Assembly: GCA_934098665.1 (NCBI GenBank)
Contig: CAKOOO010000010.1
Location: forward strand, 1 to 30,765
Length of the DNA: 30,765 nucleotides
DNA from: an uncultured Bacilli bacterium
Lineage (GTDB): Bacteria > Bacillota_I > Bacilli_A > RF39 > UBA660
Direction of reading: 5' to 3'
Shown: positions 8,035 through 15,393 of the stretch, one piece after another
Layout: every line of letters starts with the position of its first letter
How positions within the stretch are numbered: the first letter of the stretch is position 1
Made by a program: the position numbers and the translations under genes
Notes under the pieces: generated by a model
The model's input: only the letters and a program-made list of their open reading frames with translations
What the model was told of the DNA's origin: nothing
Databases searched by the model: none

Positions 8035-8665
8035 GGACAACAAAAAATTTATTGTAGAAACACTTTTTCTAAAAGAGGCTTTAAAATATAATCTTTCTTT
8101 AAAAGAATTTTTAATACTTATGTATTTTGATAATGATTATGATTTAACATTTGATCCTAAAAAGGTTTCTAAATCAATATGTTTAAATGAAGAGGATACA
8201 TTAAATGCCTTTAATAGTTTACTTACTAAAAAGTTAATTAGTTTAAAATCAGTTAAAAATGATGTAGGTAAATTAATAGATAAAGTATCACTTGAAAACT
8301 TTTATAATAATTTAAAAGAAACAATTAATTTAGAAAATGAAGAAAAAAATGAAAATTCAATATTTTTTAAATTTCAAGAAATTTTTGGAAAAAGTTTATC
8401 AGGAATGGATTATGAAATTATAAAAGCATGGCTTAATAAAGGTTTTAGTGAAGACCTTATTTTAGAGGCATTAAATGAAGCTATTAAAAATAATGCCCCA
8501 TCACTACGTTATATAGATAAAATATTATTTGAGTGGCAAAAAAAAGGTTATAAAGGTGCGAAAGAAATTAAAGAATATAATAATGAAGAAAAAATAAATT
8601 ATGAAGATGAAAAGACTTTTGAAACAAAAGTTTTTGATTATAATTGGTTAGATGATGATAACTAG
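8027..8665 (+). CDS. dnaD: DnaD-family replication initiation protein
   Basis: DnaD proteins act in Bacillota in origin remodelling and in loading helicase during initiation and restart. The 212-residue product has the two-part layout: an N-terminal winged-helix region (about 1-95, LSLKEFLILMYF) and a C-terminal DnaB-like domain (about 112-178). In the latter, FKFQEIFGKSLSGMDYEIIK, GFSEDLILEALNEAIKNNA and LRYIDKILFEWQKKG match the family's signature ending. The start overlaps cca and the end overlaps nth by 14 nt, giving a compact cca-dnaD-nth operon; the dnaD-nth pairing is common in Bacilli. Confidence 0.9.
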   Translation: MNKDNKKFIVETLFLKEALKYNLSLKEFLILMYFDNDYDLTFDPKKVSKSICLNEEDTLNAFNSLLTKKLISLKSVKNDVGKLIDKVSLENFYNNLKETINLENEEKNENSIFFKFQEIFGKSLSGMDYEIIKAWLNKGFSEDLILEALNEAIKNNAPSLRYIDKILFEWQKKGYKGAKEIKEYNNEEKINYEDEKTFETKVFDYNWLDDDN

Positions 8666-9260
8666 TATTAAAGAAAATTTAGATTATTATATTCCAAATC
8701 CTAAATGTGAACTTGTTTATAATAATGATTATGAACTATTAATATCAATTATGCTTTCAGCACAAACAACTGATAAAAGAGTAAATATAGTTACTAAAGA
8801 TTTATATAAATATAGTATGAATGAAATAGCAAATTTAGATATAAATTTATTAGAAAATATTTTAAGACCTCTTGGAAGTTATCATAAAAAAGCTATTTAT
8901 ACAAAAGAAATTACTAACATTTTATTAACAAAATATAATGGAATTATTCCTCATGAAAGAAAGATATTAGAAAATTTACCTGGAGTAGGTAGAAAAACTG
9001 TTAATGTGTTTTTATCAGAAAGTTTAGGTATTCCCACGATAGCGGTTGATACTCATGTTGAAAGAGTTTCAAAAAGACTTGGACTTGCTAAAGAAAATGA
9101 TAATGTTATTGAAATTGAAAATAAACTAAAAAGAAAATTTAATAAAAATGAATATAATAAAATAAATCATCAATTACTTTTATTTGGTAGATATTATTGT
9201 AAAGCTAAAAATCCATTATGTGAAAATTGTAAAATGAATTGTAAGTATAAAAATAAATAA
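8652..9260 (+). CDS. nth: Endonuclease III (DNA glycosylase/AP lyase)
   Basis: It removes oxidised pyrimidines and cleaves at abasic sites in base excision repair. The 202-residue product has the helix-hairpin-helix LENLPGVGRKTVNVFLSE with catalytic Lys115, then VDTHVERVSKRLGL with catalytic Asp133. Four cysteines at 183, 190, 193 and 197 form the iron-sulphur site, spaced C-x6-C-x2-C-x3-C. The usual last spacing is five residues, so the final loop is two shorter, but all four ligands are there. Either ATG at 8652 or 8655 could start it. It is encoded last in the cca-dnaD-nth group. Confidence 0.95.
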   Translation: MMITSIKENLDYYIPNPKCELVYNNDYELLISIMLSAQTTDKRVNIVTKDLYKYSMNEIANLDINLLENILRPLGSYHKKAIYTKEITNILLTKYNGIIPHERKILENLPGVGRKTVNVFLSESLGIPTIAVDTHVERVSKRLGLAKENDNVIEIENKLKRKFNKNEYNKINHQLLLFGRYYCKAKNPLCENCKMNCKYKNK

Positions 9261-9319
9261 AAAAGACTTCAATTATATAAAAATTTATGATATTATTTTA
9301 TAGTAAGGAATAAAGTAAT

Positions 9320-11734
9320 ATGAATGATAAATTAAGAGATAAAATATTATGGGTGTTATTTATACTTATTGGCATATGTACACTTATTTCAGTGTCTTAT
9401 GCTTATTTTGTCGTAAGTGGGGCAAATAATGCAAATTTAAATATTTCAGTATCAGCCCCAAGTTGTGCATCAATTGATATAACAAGTGGCACATCAATAA
9501 ATATTACGGGAGAATATGCAGCTCCAATATCAGATGCAAAAGCATTATCAAGTGATGTTTTTAGATCGTCTTTTACTTTAAAAAATGGTTGTAATAAAGA
9601 GCAAAGTTTATCAGTGCTTTTAGTTCCAAGTAGCAGCTCTACAATGAACCCTAAAACATTAAAATATGTTTTAATAGAGCAAAATAGCACTTTACCTAAT
9701 GAAGGAACTCTTGTAACAAAAGAAATGGAGTTAAGTGCAAATACTCAAAAAGAATTATTATCAAAATATGGACAAACATATAATGTGAAAACTGGATATG
9801 AACTAACAAATGTAAGTATAGCATCAAACGAAGAAAAAAGTTATTATTTATATTTATGGATAGACTATGATGAAGGTGGATTAGGTAATGGTATAACCCT
9901 TAACACTAATCTTACTAGTACTCTTGTACTTGGTACTGGAATAGATGTTGGAAATGTAAAAGTACCACTTTATGATACAATTGCTAAAAGATATGAAAAT
10001 AATGATACTTATGTAAAACTATATAATGGAACAGATTATGGCGATACAACTACCTATAAAAAAAATATATATTACTTTAATGGAGCGGTAGAAAACAATA
10101 ATGTTTTATTTGCAAATTACTGCTGGAAAATAGTAAGAACTACTGACACTGGTGGAGTTAAGATAGTATATAATGGTGTCCCAATTAGAGAAACCACTAC
10201 TCCATTAAGTTATTCCGATTACACAAATATTAAAAATGATGAAACTTATCCATATACATTTGATGATGCAAATAAAACATGGACAAGTACAAATCATACA
10301 GATGGTAAGACAGGGACAATAACATTTAGTGTAAAAGAAGCTGGAAATTATTATTTAAATTATGAAGTATCATCAGGAAGTGGATGGGACAAAGCATATT
10401 TTTATAAAAATGATAATATAGTTGAAGAAGAATCTAATAATGAAACAAAAACTGGAACAATATTTCTTGCTGGACTTACTACATCAGATGTAATTAAGGT
10501 ATCATATACAAAATATAATAGTGATTTAGTATTTAGTATAGATAAGGCTGTAGGAGATGTAAAATCATGTAATAACACAGGAACAGATTCACAAATAGGA
10601 ACAAGGTTATTTAATAGTAGTGATTCACCCGCATATGTTGGATACATGTATAATACAGTATATACAGATTCATATAAAGATATATTAAATGATAAATATT
10701 TCAGTGGAACAAAAGCATATGCCGATGCAGTAATATATGATAGTAGTACAAATAAATACACATTAACAAACGCAACAACACTTGATGTAACAAGTTCAAA
10801 TATAAGTACATTAGTAGGTAAATATACATGTAATAGTAGTTCTACAACAGACACGTGTACAAATGCATGGTATATAATAGGATATAATGGATATTACATT
10901 TATTATTACTCATTGTCAAATGGTGATGTAGATGGAACAGACAATGGAAGTGATTATGTATTTGGTTCATCATTTACGTATGCAAATGGAACATATACAT
11001 TAACTAATACTACGACAATAAATACAGATACATGGATTGCAAATAAAACAAATGTAAATACCCATCATTATACATGCTTAACAAATGAAAATAGTTGTAC
11101 ATCAATTTATTATGTATATAATATTAGTATTAATACTCCATATTATATAACCTTAACTGGAGGAAAATCAGTAGAAGACGCTTTAAATGAAATGTTATAT
11201 GCAGATGATGTAAATACAAAAGATAGTAAAATAAAAGCATATATAGATAATTGGTATATAAACAATATGACAAGTTATACAAATAAACTAGAGGATACAA
11301 TATTTTGTAATGATAGATCAATATCTATAAAAGGTGGTTGGGATCCTAATGGTGGAAGTGCGAATACATATTTACAATTTAAAAATGTAAGTACAAGTAA
11401 TAAAAGTTTAGTATGTGAAAATGAAACAGATAGATTTAGTGTAAATAATCCAAAAGCACATTTAACATATCCTATAGGATTATTAACAGTACCAGAATTA
11501 AGTTTAGCAAATTATGGAAGCAGTCATTACTTTAATAATGGACAATCTGTATGGCTTGGTTCTCCCGGCTACTTCTACAGCAGCAGCGCCATCGTCAGTG
11601 TGGTGAACTCCGGTAGATGGGACATCGCCATCGTGTACAAATCGAGGGGTGTGCGTCCTGCCGTTTCCATCAAACCTGGCACTATGATATCTTCAGGAGA
11701 TGGTAGTTATACTTCACCTTTTGTGATAGACTGA
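9320..11734 (+). CDS. Large surface protein with a DGR-type variable C-terminus
   Basis: The 804-residue product begins with a basic stretch and a hydrophobic segment (about 9-32, VLFILIGICTLISVSYAYFV). This resembles the signal/anchor of camelysin- or TasA-like exported proteins. The long exterior contains Thr/Asn/Ser-rich beta-type sequence, the FANYCWKIVRTTDTGGVKI block (about 266-284) and two roughly 80-residue repeats around residues 470-545 and 550-625. Each repeat has YTLTN plus a Cys pair. The C-terminus has YPIGLLTVPELSLA, then WLGSPG... GVRPAVSIKPG, the frame of C-type-lectin/FGE-like domains that DGRs diversify. Codons 751-776 differ sharply in base use from the rest (see the variable region). 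A ribosome site AAGGA lies 10 nt upstream. The binding target is unknown. Confidence 0.85.
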   Translation: MNDKLRDKILWVLFILIGICTLISVSYAYFVVSGANNANLNISVSAPSCASIDITSGTSINITGEYAAPISDAKALSSDVFRSSFTLKNGCNKEQSLSVLLVPSSSSTMNPKTLKYVLIEQNSTLPNEGTLVTKEMELSANTQKELLSKYGQTYNVKTGYELTNVSIASNEEKSYYLYLWIDYDEGGLGNGITLNTNLTSTLVLGTGIDVGNVKVPLYDTIAKRYENNDTYVKLYNGTDYGDTTTYKKNIYYFNGAVENNNVLFANYCWKIVRTTDTGGVKIVYNGVPIRETTTPLSYSDYTNIKNDETYPYTFDDANKTWTSTNHTDGKTGTITFSVKEAGNYYLNYEVSSGSGWDKAYFYKNDNIVEEESNNETKTGTIFLAGLTTSDVIKVSYTKYNSDLVFSIDKAVGDVKSCNNTGTDSQIGTRLFNSSDSPAYVGYMYNTVYTDSYKDILNDKYFSGTKAYADAVIYDSSTNKYTLTNATTLDVTSSNISTLVGKYTCNSSSTTDTCTNAWYIIGYNGYYIYYYSLSNGDVDGTDNGSDYVFGSSFTYANGTYTLTNTTTINTDTWIANKTNVNTHHYTCLTNENSCTSIYYVYNISINTPYYITLTGGKSVEDALNEMLYADDVNTKDSKIKAYIDNWYINNMTSYTNKLEDTIFCNDRSISIKGGWDPNGGSANTYLQFKNVSTSNKSLVCENETDRFSVNNPKAHLTYPIGLLTVPELSLANYGSSHYFNNGQSVWLGSPGYFYSSSAIVSVVNSGRWDIAIVYKSRGVRPAVSIKPGTMISSGDGSYTSPFVID
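11561..11680 (+). other. Putative diversity-generating retroelement variable region
   Basis: By hand count, 69 of these 120 bases are G or C (about 57%), against 30 of 100 in the stretch just before. From codon 751 (11570) to 776 (11647), 16 of 26 codons end in C, including TAC, TTC, TAC, AGC x3, ATC, AAC, GAC, ATC, ATC and TAC. The same gene elsewhere prefers T- or A-ending codons. NNC codons scattered between fixed GCC, GTC and GTG codons are what adenine mutagenesis of AAC codons in a template repeat produces. The 3' part (GGTGTGCGTCCTGCC onward) lacks such sites and could be the initiation-of-homology segment. No template repeat or reverse transcriptase lies in the window, so the element would act in trans. 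Confidence 0.7.
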
Positions 11735-11751
11735 CTGACGGACACTTTTGA

Positions 11752-11780
11752 TACAAACCTAGGTGAATACTGGGTTTGTA
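11752..11780 (+). repeat. Hairpin downstream of the variable region
   Basis: TACAAACCTA (11752-11761) pairs with TGGGTTTGTA (11771-11780), 10 bp with one G-U, around a 9-nt loop. There is no T run after it, so it is not a standard terminator. Hairpins or cruciforms downstream of variable regions help target DGR mutagenesis in known systems, which makes its place 18 nt after the stop codon notable. Confidence 0.45.
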
Positions 11781-11847
11781 AGGATAATTATTCGTCCAAC
11801 AATGTATAAATTTTACTTAAAAAAATACATATTTGTGATAAAAAATA

Positions 11848-11893
11848 TAAAAAATGCAAATAAATTTTGAAAATTAAAAATTTTTTGCATTTT
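11848..11893 (+). terminator. Probable terminator between the surface protein and the transposase relic
   Basis: AAAAAATGCAAA and TTTTTTGCATTTTTTT form a long AT-rich stem with GCAT at its core and T runs on both strands. It could end the 9320 transcript. The rest of 11735-11949 shows a smaller hairpin (GTTAAG/CTTAAC near 11912-11930) and no gene. Confidence 0.45.
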
Positions 11894-11949
11894 TTTATAC
11901 GCTAAAAAGTGTTAAGATTTATTCTTAACAAAAATTTTATTAATTATAA

Positions 11950-12974
11950 TTATTTTTTGTATAAATATAATTGCATATTTGTTTTTATTTTAAAATTTAT
12001 ATATGAGTTATAACATCTTTTAAAAATAGTTAATCCTAGATTAAATAAAGATAGTATTCGTATAGTCTTTTTGTTTTTATCATATTTTACAAATCTTATG
12101 TTTAAGTTTTTCTTTATATGGGGATAATTTTTTGTATAATCAATACCAATAATTGTAAGCCATAACCCAGCAAAACAAACTAAACTGTATAAGTTTTGAT
12201 AGACATGTAAGTTTCTAGTTTTTGTTTTTTCTAAATTAAAACCATTGGTTTTCTGTGATTTAAAAAACATTTCAATAGCTCCAAATCTATGAGCATATTC
12301 TCTTAAAGCTAAATTAGGTTCAATATTAGATAAAATAAACCAAGGGTCATCACTTAATTTTCCACGAGCAATGGATAAGTTACATTTAAAATGAAAATCA
12401 CCAAGTTCAATATCTTCATAATAAAGTGAAGTATGTTTTCTAATTGGAAAATCAGTAAACTTTTTATATATTTTATGCTTTTCTTTTTTATCATAAATAT
12501 AAACTCTAATATTAGAATTAACTTTTGCTCTAATACAGAAATAATGACCTTTATCGTGAATAAATTTCATCAATTTTAAATTACAAACCATCTATCCGCT
12601 AAAAAAGTAATTTTAGAATTTAATGGAGAAAGTAATTTAATAACTTCATTAATTGCATTAAAAATTACTTTCTCACTAAATAAACATTTTTTAGTAAGTT
12701 CATCAATTTCATAATGCCTATTAGATTTAGTTTTATCACATTTAAACCAAATAGGAATAGACTGTTTTCCAACTTTTAAAGTAAACATTAAAGTAACAAA
12801 ATTATTTTTCATATACATATGATCTAAAACTACAACAAGTTTATTATGCCTCATACAACCAATATTATTATTAATAATATATTTAATTGAACTATTAAAA
12901 AAATTAATGCCATTAAATTTTTTATTAAATATAACATAATCATTTTTTAAATATATTATTCTATTTAATTTCAC
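11950..12974 (-). pseudogene. IS4-type transposase, main part, frameshifted and cut by an insertion
   Basis: Two overlapping reverse-strand frames give one DDE transposase. The 5' part (12974-12576) contains LVVVLDHMYMK with the first catalytic Asp and FLADRWF with the second. The 3' part (12591-11950) contains YAHRFGAIEMFFKSQK followed by GFNLEKT, the region with the catalytic Glu of IS4-like enzymes. The join near 12585-12592 needs one extra base: TGG TTT then GT AAT instead of GGT AAT, so a single G seems deleted. The first residues from the GTG at 12974 (MKLNRIIY) come from inserted DNA. The true N-terminal part lies at 13820-13966. IS4-type elements are not known for programmed frameshifting, so this is treated as a dead gene. 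I could not define inverted repeats with confidence. Confidence 0.8.
12912..12951. repeat. 40-bp direct repeat, copy A
   Basis: It is identical over 40 bases to 13820-13859. Both copies read on the reverse strand as the transposase segment LKNDYVIFNKKFN. Copy A is joined to the main body of the transposase gene. Confidence 0.95.
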
Positions 12975-12978
12975 TAAA

Positions 12979-13004
12979 AAATAGAGTTTTATATTCCTCT
13001 ATTT
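12979..13004 (-). terminator. Terminator of the dinJ-yafQ operon
   Basis: Read on the reverse strand, AAATAGAG (13004-12997) pairs with CTCTATTT (12986-12979), followed by a short T run. The yafQ stop codon lies inside the stem. Confidence 0.6.
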
Positions 13005-13304
13005 ATTAAATAAGTCGCTGTGACTACCAGTTGCAAAAAGTAATAATACTAACTCATTATCTCGCATTTTATAAACTAATAGCCAGTCGGGTTGTATATG
13101 ACACTCGTAACATTCTTTAAATGTTTTATCATTTATTAGTTTATGATTTTTGTACTTTTCATCTAATTCTTTGCCATTTGCTATAACGCTAAGTACCTCT
13201 AAAAATAAATTTTCATCTTTGCCTTGTTTTAATATTTTTTTAAATTCTTTTTTAAATCGGCTAGTATATTGTACGTTATACTTTGTATTTTCTAAATCAA
13301 ACAT
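12999..13304 (-). CDS. yafQ: YafQ-family mRNA interferase toxin
   Basis: YafQ-type toxins are ribosome-dependent endonucleases that cut mRNA in the A site and are held inactive by a DinJ-type antitoxin. The 101-residue product ends with the family signature ECHIQPDWLLVYK ... ATGSHSDLF. His54, His69, Asp73, Trp74, His95 and Phe99 line up with the catalytic His50, His63, Asp67, His87 and Phe91 of E. coli YafQ. The usual Arg of RTGSHS is Ala here, which may affect activity. It follows the antitoxin gene by 1 nt, so the pair is co-transcribed. The module sits inside a broken transposase gene. Confidence 0.9.
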   Translation of the reverse strand: MFDLENTKYNVQYTSRFKKEFKKILKQGKDENLFLEVLSVIANGKELDEKYKNHKLINDKTFKECYECHIQPDWLLVYKMRDNELVLLLFATGSHSDLFNK

Positions 13305-13305
13305 A

Positions 13306-13587
13306 TTAAGACTTTAAATCCTTTAACATTTCGTACATATTAGTATAACTTTTTGCTTTTACTTTTCCGTTTAGTATATCTTCTCCCTCTTGTAAAGCCT
13401 TTAATAATTCTTTACTTGGTCTAGGATTTACCACCTCAAAAGGTACGCCATCTTTATTAATTAATTGTTTTATAGCCATATTGACATAAGTACTCATATT
13501 TAACCCTAAATTATTTAAAATACCAGTTGCTAGTTCTTTGTCTTTTCTATCGACTTGTACGCTTATAGCCGTTGTTAAACTTTCCAT
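13306..13587 (-). CDS. dinJ: DinJ/RelB-family antitoxin
   Basis: It neutralises the downstream YafQ-like toxin and normally represses its own operon. The 93-residue product has a ribbon-helix-helix N-terminus (TAISVQVDRKDKELATGIL, then LGLNMSTYVNMAIKQLI) followed by GVPFEVVNPRPSKELL, both characteristic of DinJ. The C-terminal helices would wrap the toxin. An AGAGGTGAT ribosome site stands 4-5 nt before the ATG, and a strong promoter lies just upstream. Confidence 0.9.
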   Translation of the reverse strand: MESLTTAISVQVDRKDKELATGILNNLGLNMSTYVNMAIKQLINKDGVPFEVVNPRPSKELLKALQEGEDILNGKVKAKSYTNMYEMLKDLKS

Positions 13588-13611
13588 AATATCACCTCTT
13601 TTATAGTTAAA

Positions 13612-13640
13612 ATAATAACATGGTTTATATAAAATGTCAA
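13612..13640 (-). promoter_or_regulatory. Promoter of the dinJ-yafQ operon
   Basis: On the reverse strand a perfect -35 TTGACA (13640-13635), a 17-nt spacer and a -10 TATTAT (13617-13612) stand 24 nt before the antitoxin ATG. The flanking AT-rich repeats may include the operator, but I could not define it. No gene is visible in 13641-13819. Confidence 0.8.
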
Positions 13641-13819
13641 GGTTATATATATAAAGTATATTATAATTTATATAAATCTAATATATATTATGTTTTAATA
13701 ATAAAAAAATATACATAAAAAGATAAGTATTTAAGTTATTTTTACTTGCTTTATCTATATAAATACCTTATATGGTGGTTGTTAAGTTTGTATCTTGGTA
13801 TAAAGTTGTTAGTATCTGT

Positions 13820-13859
13820 ATTAAATTTTTTATTAAATATAACATAATCATTTTTTAAA
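13820..13859. repeat. 40-bp direct repeat, copy B
   Basis: Identical to 12912-12951. Copy B is joined to the 5' portion of the transposase gene. The 868 bp between the copies carry dinJ-yafQ. Confidence 0.95.
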
Positions 13860-13966
13860 AACTGACTAGCAAAAGTCTTAAAAATTGACTAGTAAAAAAT
13901 AAAATTTTCAAAATTAATGAAGAAAAAGCCTAAATTTATGTATTTTGGTAACTTCATTAAGACCAT
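13820..13966 (-). pseudogene. Separated 5' part of the IS4-type transposase
   Basis: From ATG 13966-13964 the reverse strand reads MVLMKLPKYINLGFFF and later FKTFASQFLKNDYVIF, ending in the 40-bp repeat that restarts the transposase at 12951. One TAG (at 13893-13891) interrupts it, and a 20-base motif repeats at 13855-13874 and 13878-13897 (18 of 20 identical, 23-bp period), which would shift the frame. The missing N-terminal length of the transposase is about what this segment supplies. I see it as the 5' end cut off by the toxin-antitoxin insertion and since decayed. Confidence 0.6.
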
Positions 13967-13976
13967 AATAATTATA

Positions 13977-14004
13977 AAAAAGTGATGAGTTGTCATCACT
14001 TTTT
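13977..14004 (-). terminator. Terminator of the 14003-15777 operon, probably bidirectional
   Basis: AAAAAGTGATGA and TCATCACTTTTT form a 12-bp stem around GTTG, with T runs on either strand. The stop codon of the transglycosylase-like gene lies at its edge. Confidence 0.85.
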
Positions 14005-15154
14005 ATCTTGTTAAATTATCAATAACTATTTGTGAGGAGTCATTATTAACATTTTGAATAGAAATAATAGACTGATCTTTTAAATAACTACATACATGTT
14101 TTAAATAATCATTATCTCCACCTAAAGTTTCATTTATATGATTAATAAAATCATTACCATAATTATTAATTAAATTACATATTGCGGTTATACCTTTGTT
14201 ATAAGAAAGTATTGTAGCAAGTATTGCATTAGATTTATCTAAAATACCTTTTTCTACATAATTATTATATAAAGTATAATAATAGTTATTAAGTATCATA
14301 GTACCTATTTTAATTGAATAATCTGGGTCTATTAAACTTTCTTTATTAATAGTAACTGTATCTGTATTATTTGTTTCAAAATTATATGCCACTATATCAT
14401 AACCATACCAAATGGATTCTATTTGCATAACACCATTTGCCCCTATATTTGAGTTATTAACTTCATTATAGGCATTTTCTTGAGTAAGTATAGCCATAAT
14501 TAAATTTTTATCTATACCATATATTTTTGAATATTTATTTACGCTTTCTTCATAATTAGTTTTTGCATAATTACTTTTTTCTGTTTCAGATCTATCTTCA
14601 TAATCAAATGAAAATACAGGTGTATCATCATCATATAAAAAGTCTTCTTCATTATTATTATTTTCACTATTTATAATTTCTAATTCTTCATTACTATAAA
14701 GTGGTTCTATATCTTCTTTTACATCATAAGAAAGAAAATCAAAATTAAATGATATATCCTCATTATCTTCCTTTTCTTTATTAATAATATTTGGATGAAT
14801 AGTATAATTTATTGGTTTTGCTTCTTCTTTTGTTTTATTATCAGTCTTATCAATAATTTTAAATGATGCTAACATACCAAGTAAAGATGATGCTATAATA
14901 ACTTTTTTAAGAGCATTGTCTTTTGATTTATTTAAATTAGGTATTTTACTATAAAAAGTATTTATAACTTTTTTATCTGTTATAACAAATTCATTAAAAC
15001 CTTCTTTAGTATATTTTACATCTTCAAAAGAATTTAAAAGTCTATTTGCTTTAATTAAATAATTATTTAAACTTATATAATTTTTACCATTATAAAAATA
15101 GCACTCATTTAAATCACCATTATTATTAAGTCTAATTACTATACTTCTTGACAT
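14003..15154 (-). CDS. Membrane-anchored lytic transglycosylase-like (SLT) protein
   Basis: The C-terminal domain (about residues 205-370 of 383) is a lysozyme-like SLT domain. YGIDKNLIMAILTQENAYNE carries the likely catalytic Glu226, IGANGVMQIE is the matching GxMQ segment, and ILSYNKG comes later. Such enzymes cleave the MurNAc-GlcNAc bond of peptidoglycan. A hydrophobic segment at about 84-100 (KKVIIASSLLGMLASFKII) would anchor it. The first 80 residues form a cytoplasmic part of unknown type, and 125-200 is an acidic linker. ATG at 15154 is preferred; an in-frame GTG at 15166 would add four residues. It overlaps the DUF1292-like gene by 16 nt and is last in a three-gene operon. Confidence 0.82.
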   Translation of the reverse strand: MSRSIVIRLNNNGDLNECYFYNGKNYISLNNYLIKANRLLNSFEDVKYTKEGFNEFVITDKKVINTFYSKIPNLNKSKDNALKKVIIASSLLGMLASFKIIDKTDNKTKEEAKPINYTIHPNIINKEKEDNEDISFNFDFLSYDVKEDIEPLYSNEELEIINSENNNNEEDFLYDDDTPVFSFDYEDRSETEKSNYAKTNYEESVNKYSKIYGIDKNLIMAILTQENAYNEVNNSNIGANGVMQIESIWYGYDIVAYNFETNNTDTVTINKESLIDPDYSIKIGTMILNNYYYTLYNNYVEKGILDKSNAILATILSYNKGITAICNLINNYGNDFINHINETLGGDNDYLKHVCSYLKDQSIISIQNVNNDSSQIVIDNLTR

Positions 15155-15390
15155 AACTGTTCCCACTTTTTATTAACTAACTCTTTTTTATTTTCATTAA
15201 CCTGTAAAAGAATTAGATTATTATCCTTTATATCGTATCTATTTATATAAATATTTATTTCACCATTTTCATTAAGTAAATTATCTGTATATACAATATA
15301 TGAGTCATTATCTATATTAAAATTATTTACTATGTAATATTTTTCTTTTATACCATTACTATTTATTATTTCAAATTCCTCATTTATCAT
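15139..15390 (-). CDS. DUF1292-like small protein
   Basis: The 83-residue product has the pattern of DUF1292 (YrzB-like) proteins: an acidic start, YIVNNFNIDNDSYIVYTDNL, a hydrophilic turn, INIYINRYDIKDNNLILLQV, then a helix ending in KKWEQLCQEV. The family's role is not known. AAGAGGAAAT, inside the stop of the preceding gene, is its ribosome site. The overlap with the transglycosylase-like gene suggests coupled translation. Confidence 0.65.
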   Translation of the reverse strand: MINEEFEIINSNGIKEKYYIVNNFNIDNDSYIVYTDNLLNENGEINIYINRYDIKDNNLILLQVNENKKELVNKKWEQLCQEV

Positions 15391-15393
15391 ATT

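Noticed and set aside
10402..10854. 150-residue reverse-strand open frame inside the surface protein gene
   Set aside because: It is opposite a clear coding frame and has no start signal or known motif; long reverse frames arise from the repetitive Thr/Ser/Asn codons.
11880..13990. Terminal inverted repeats of the IS4-type element
   Set aside because: Short AT-rich matches (such as TTATAATTATT) occur at both ends but are too simple to trust in this sequence.
11735..14000. DGR reverse transcriptase, avd gene or template repeat near the variable region
   Set aside because: Both strands were read: the coding content is a transposase relic and a toxin-antitoxin module, and the conserved 3' part of the variable region does not recur in the window.
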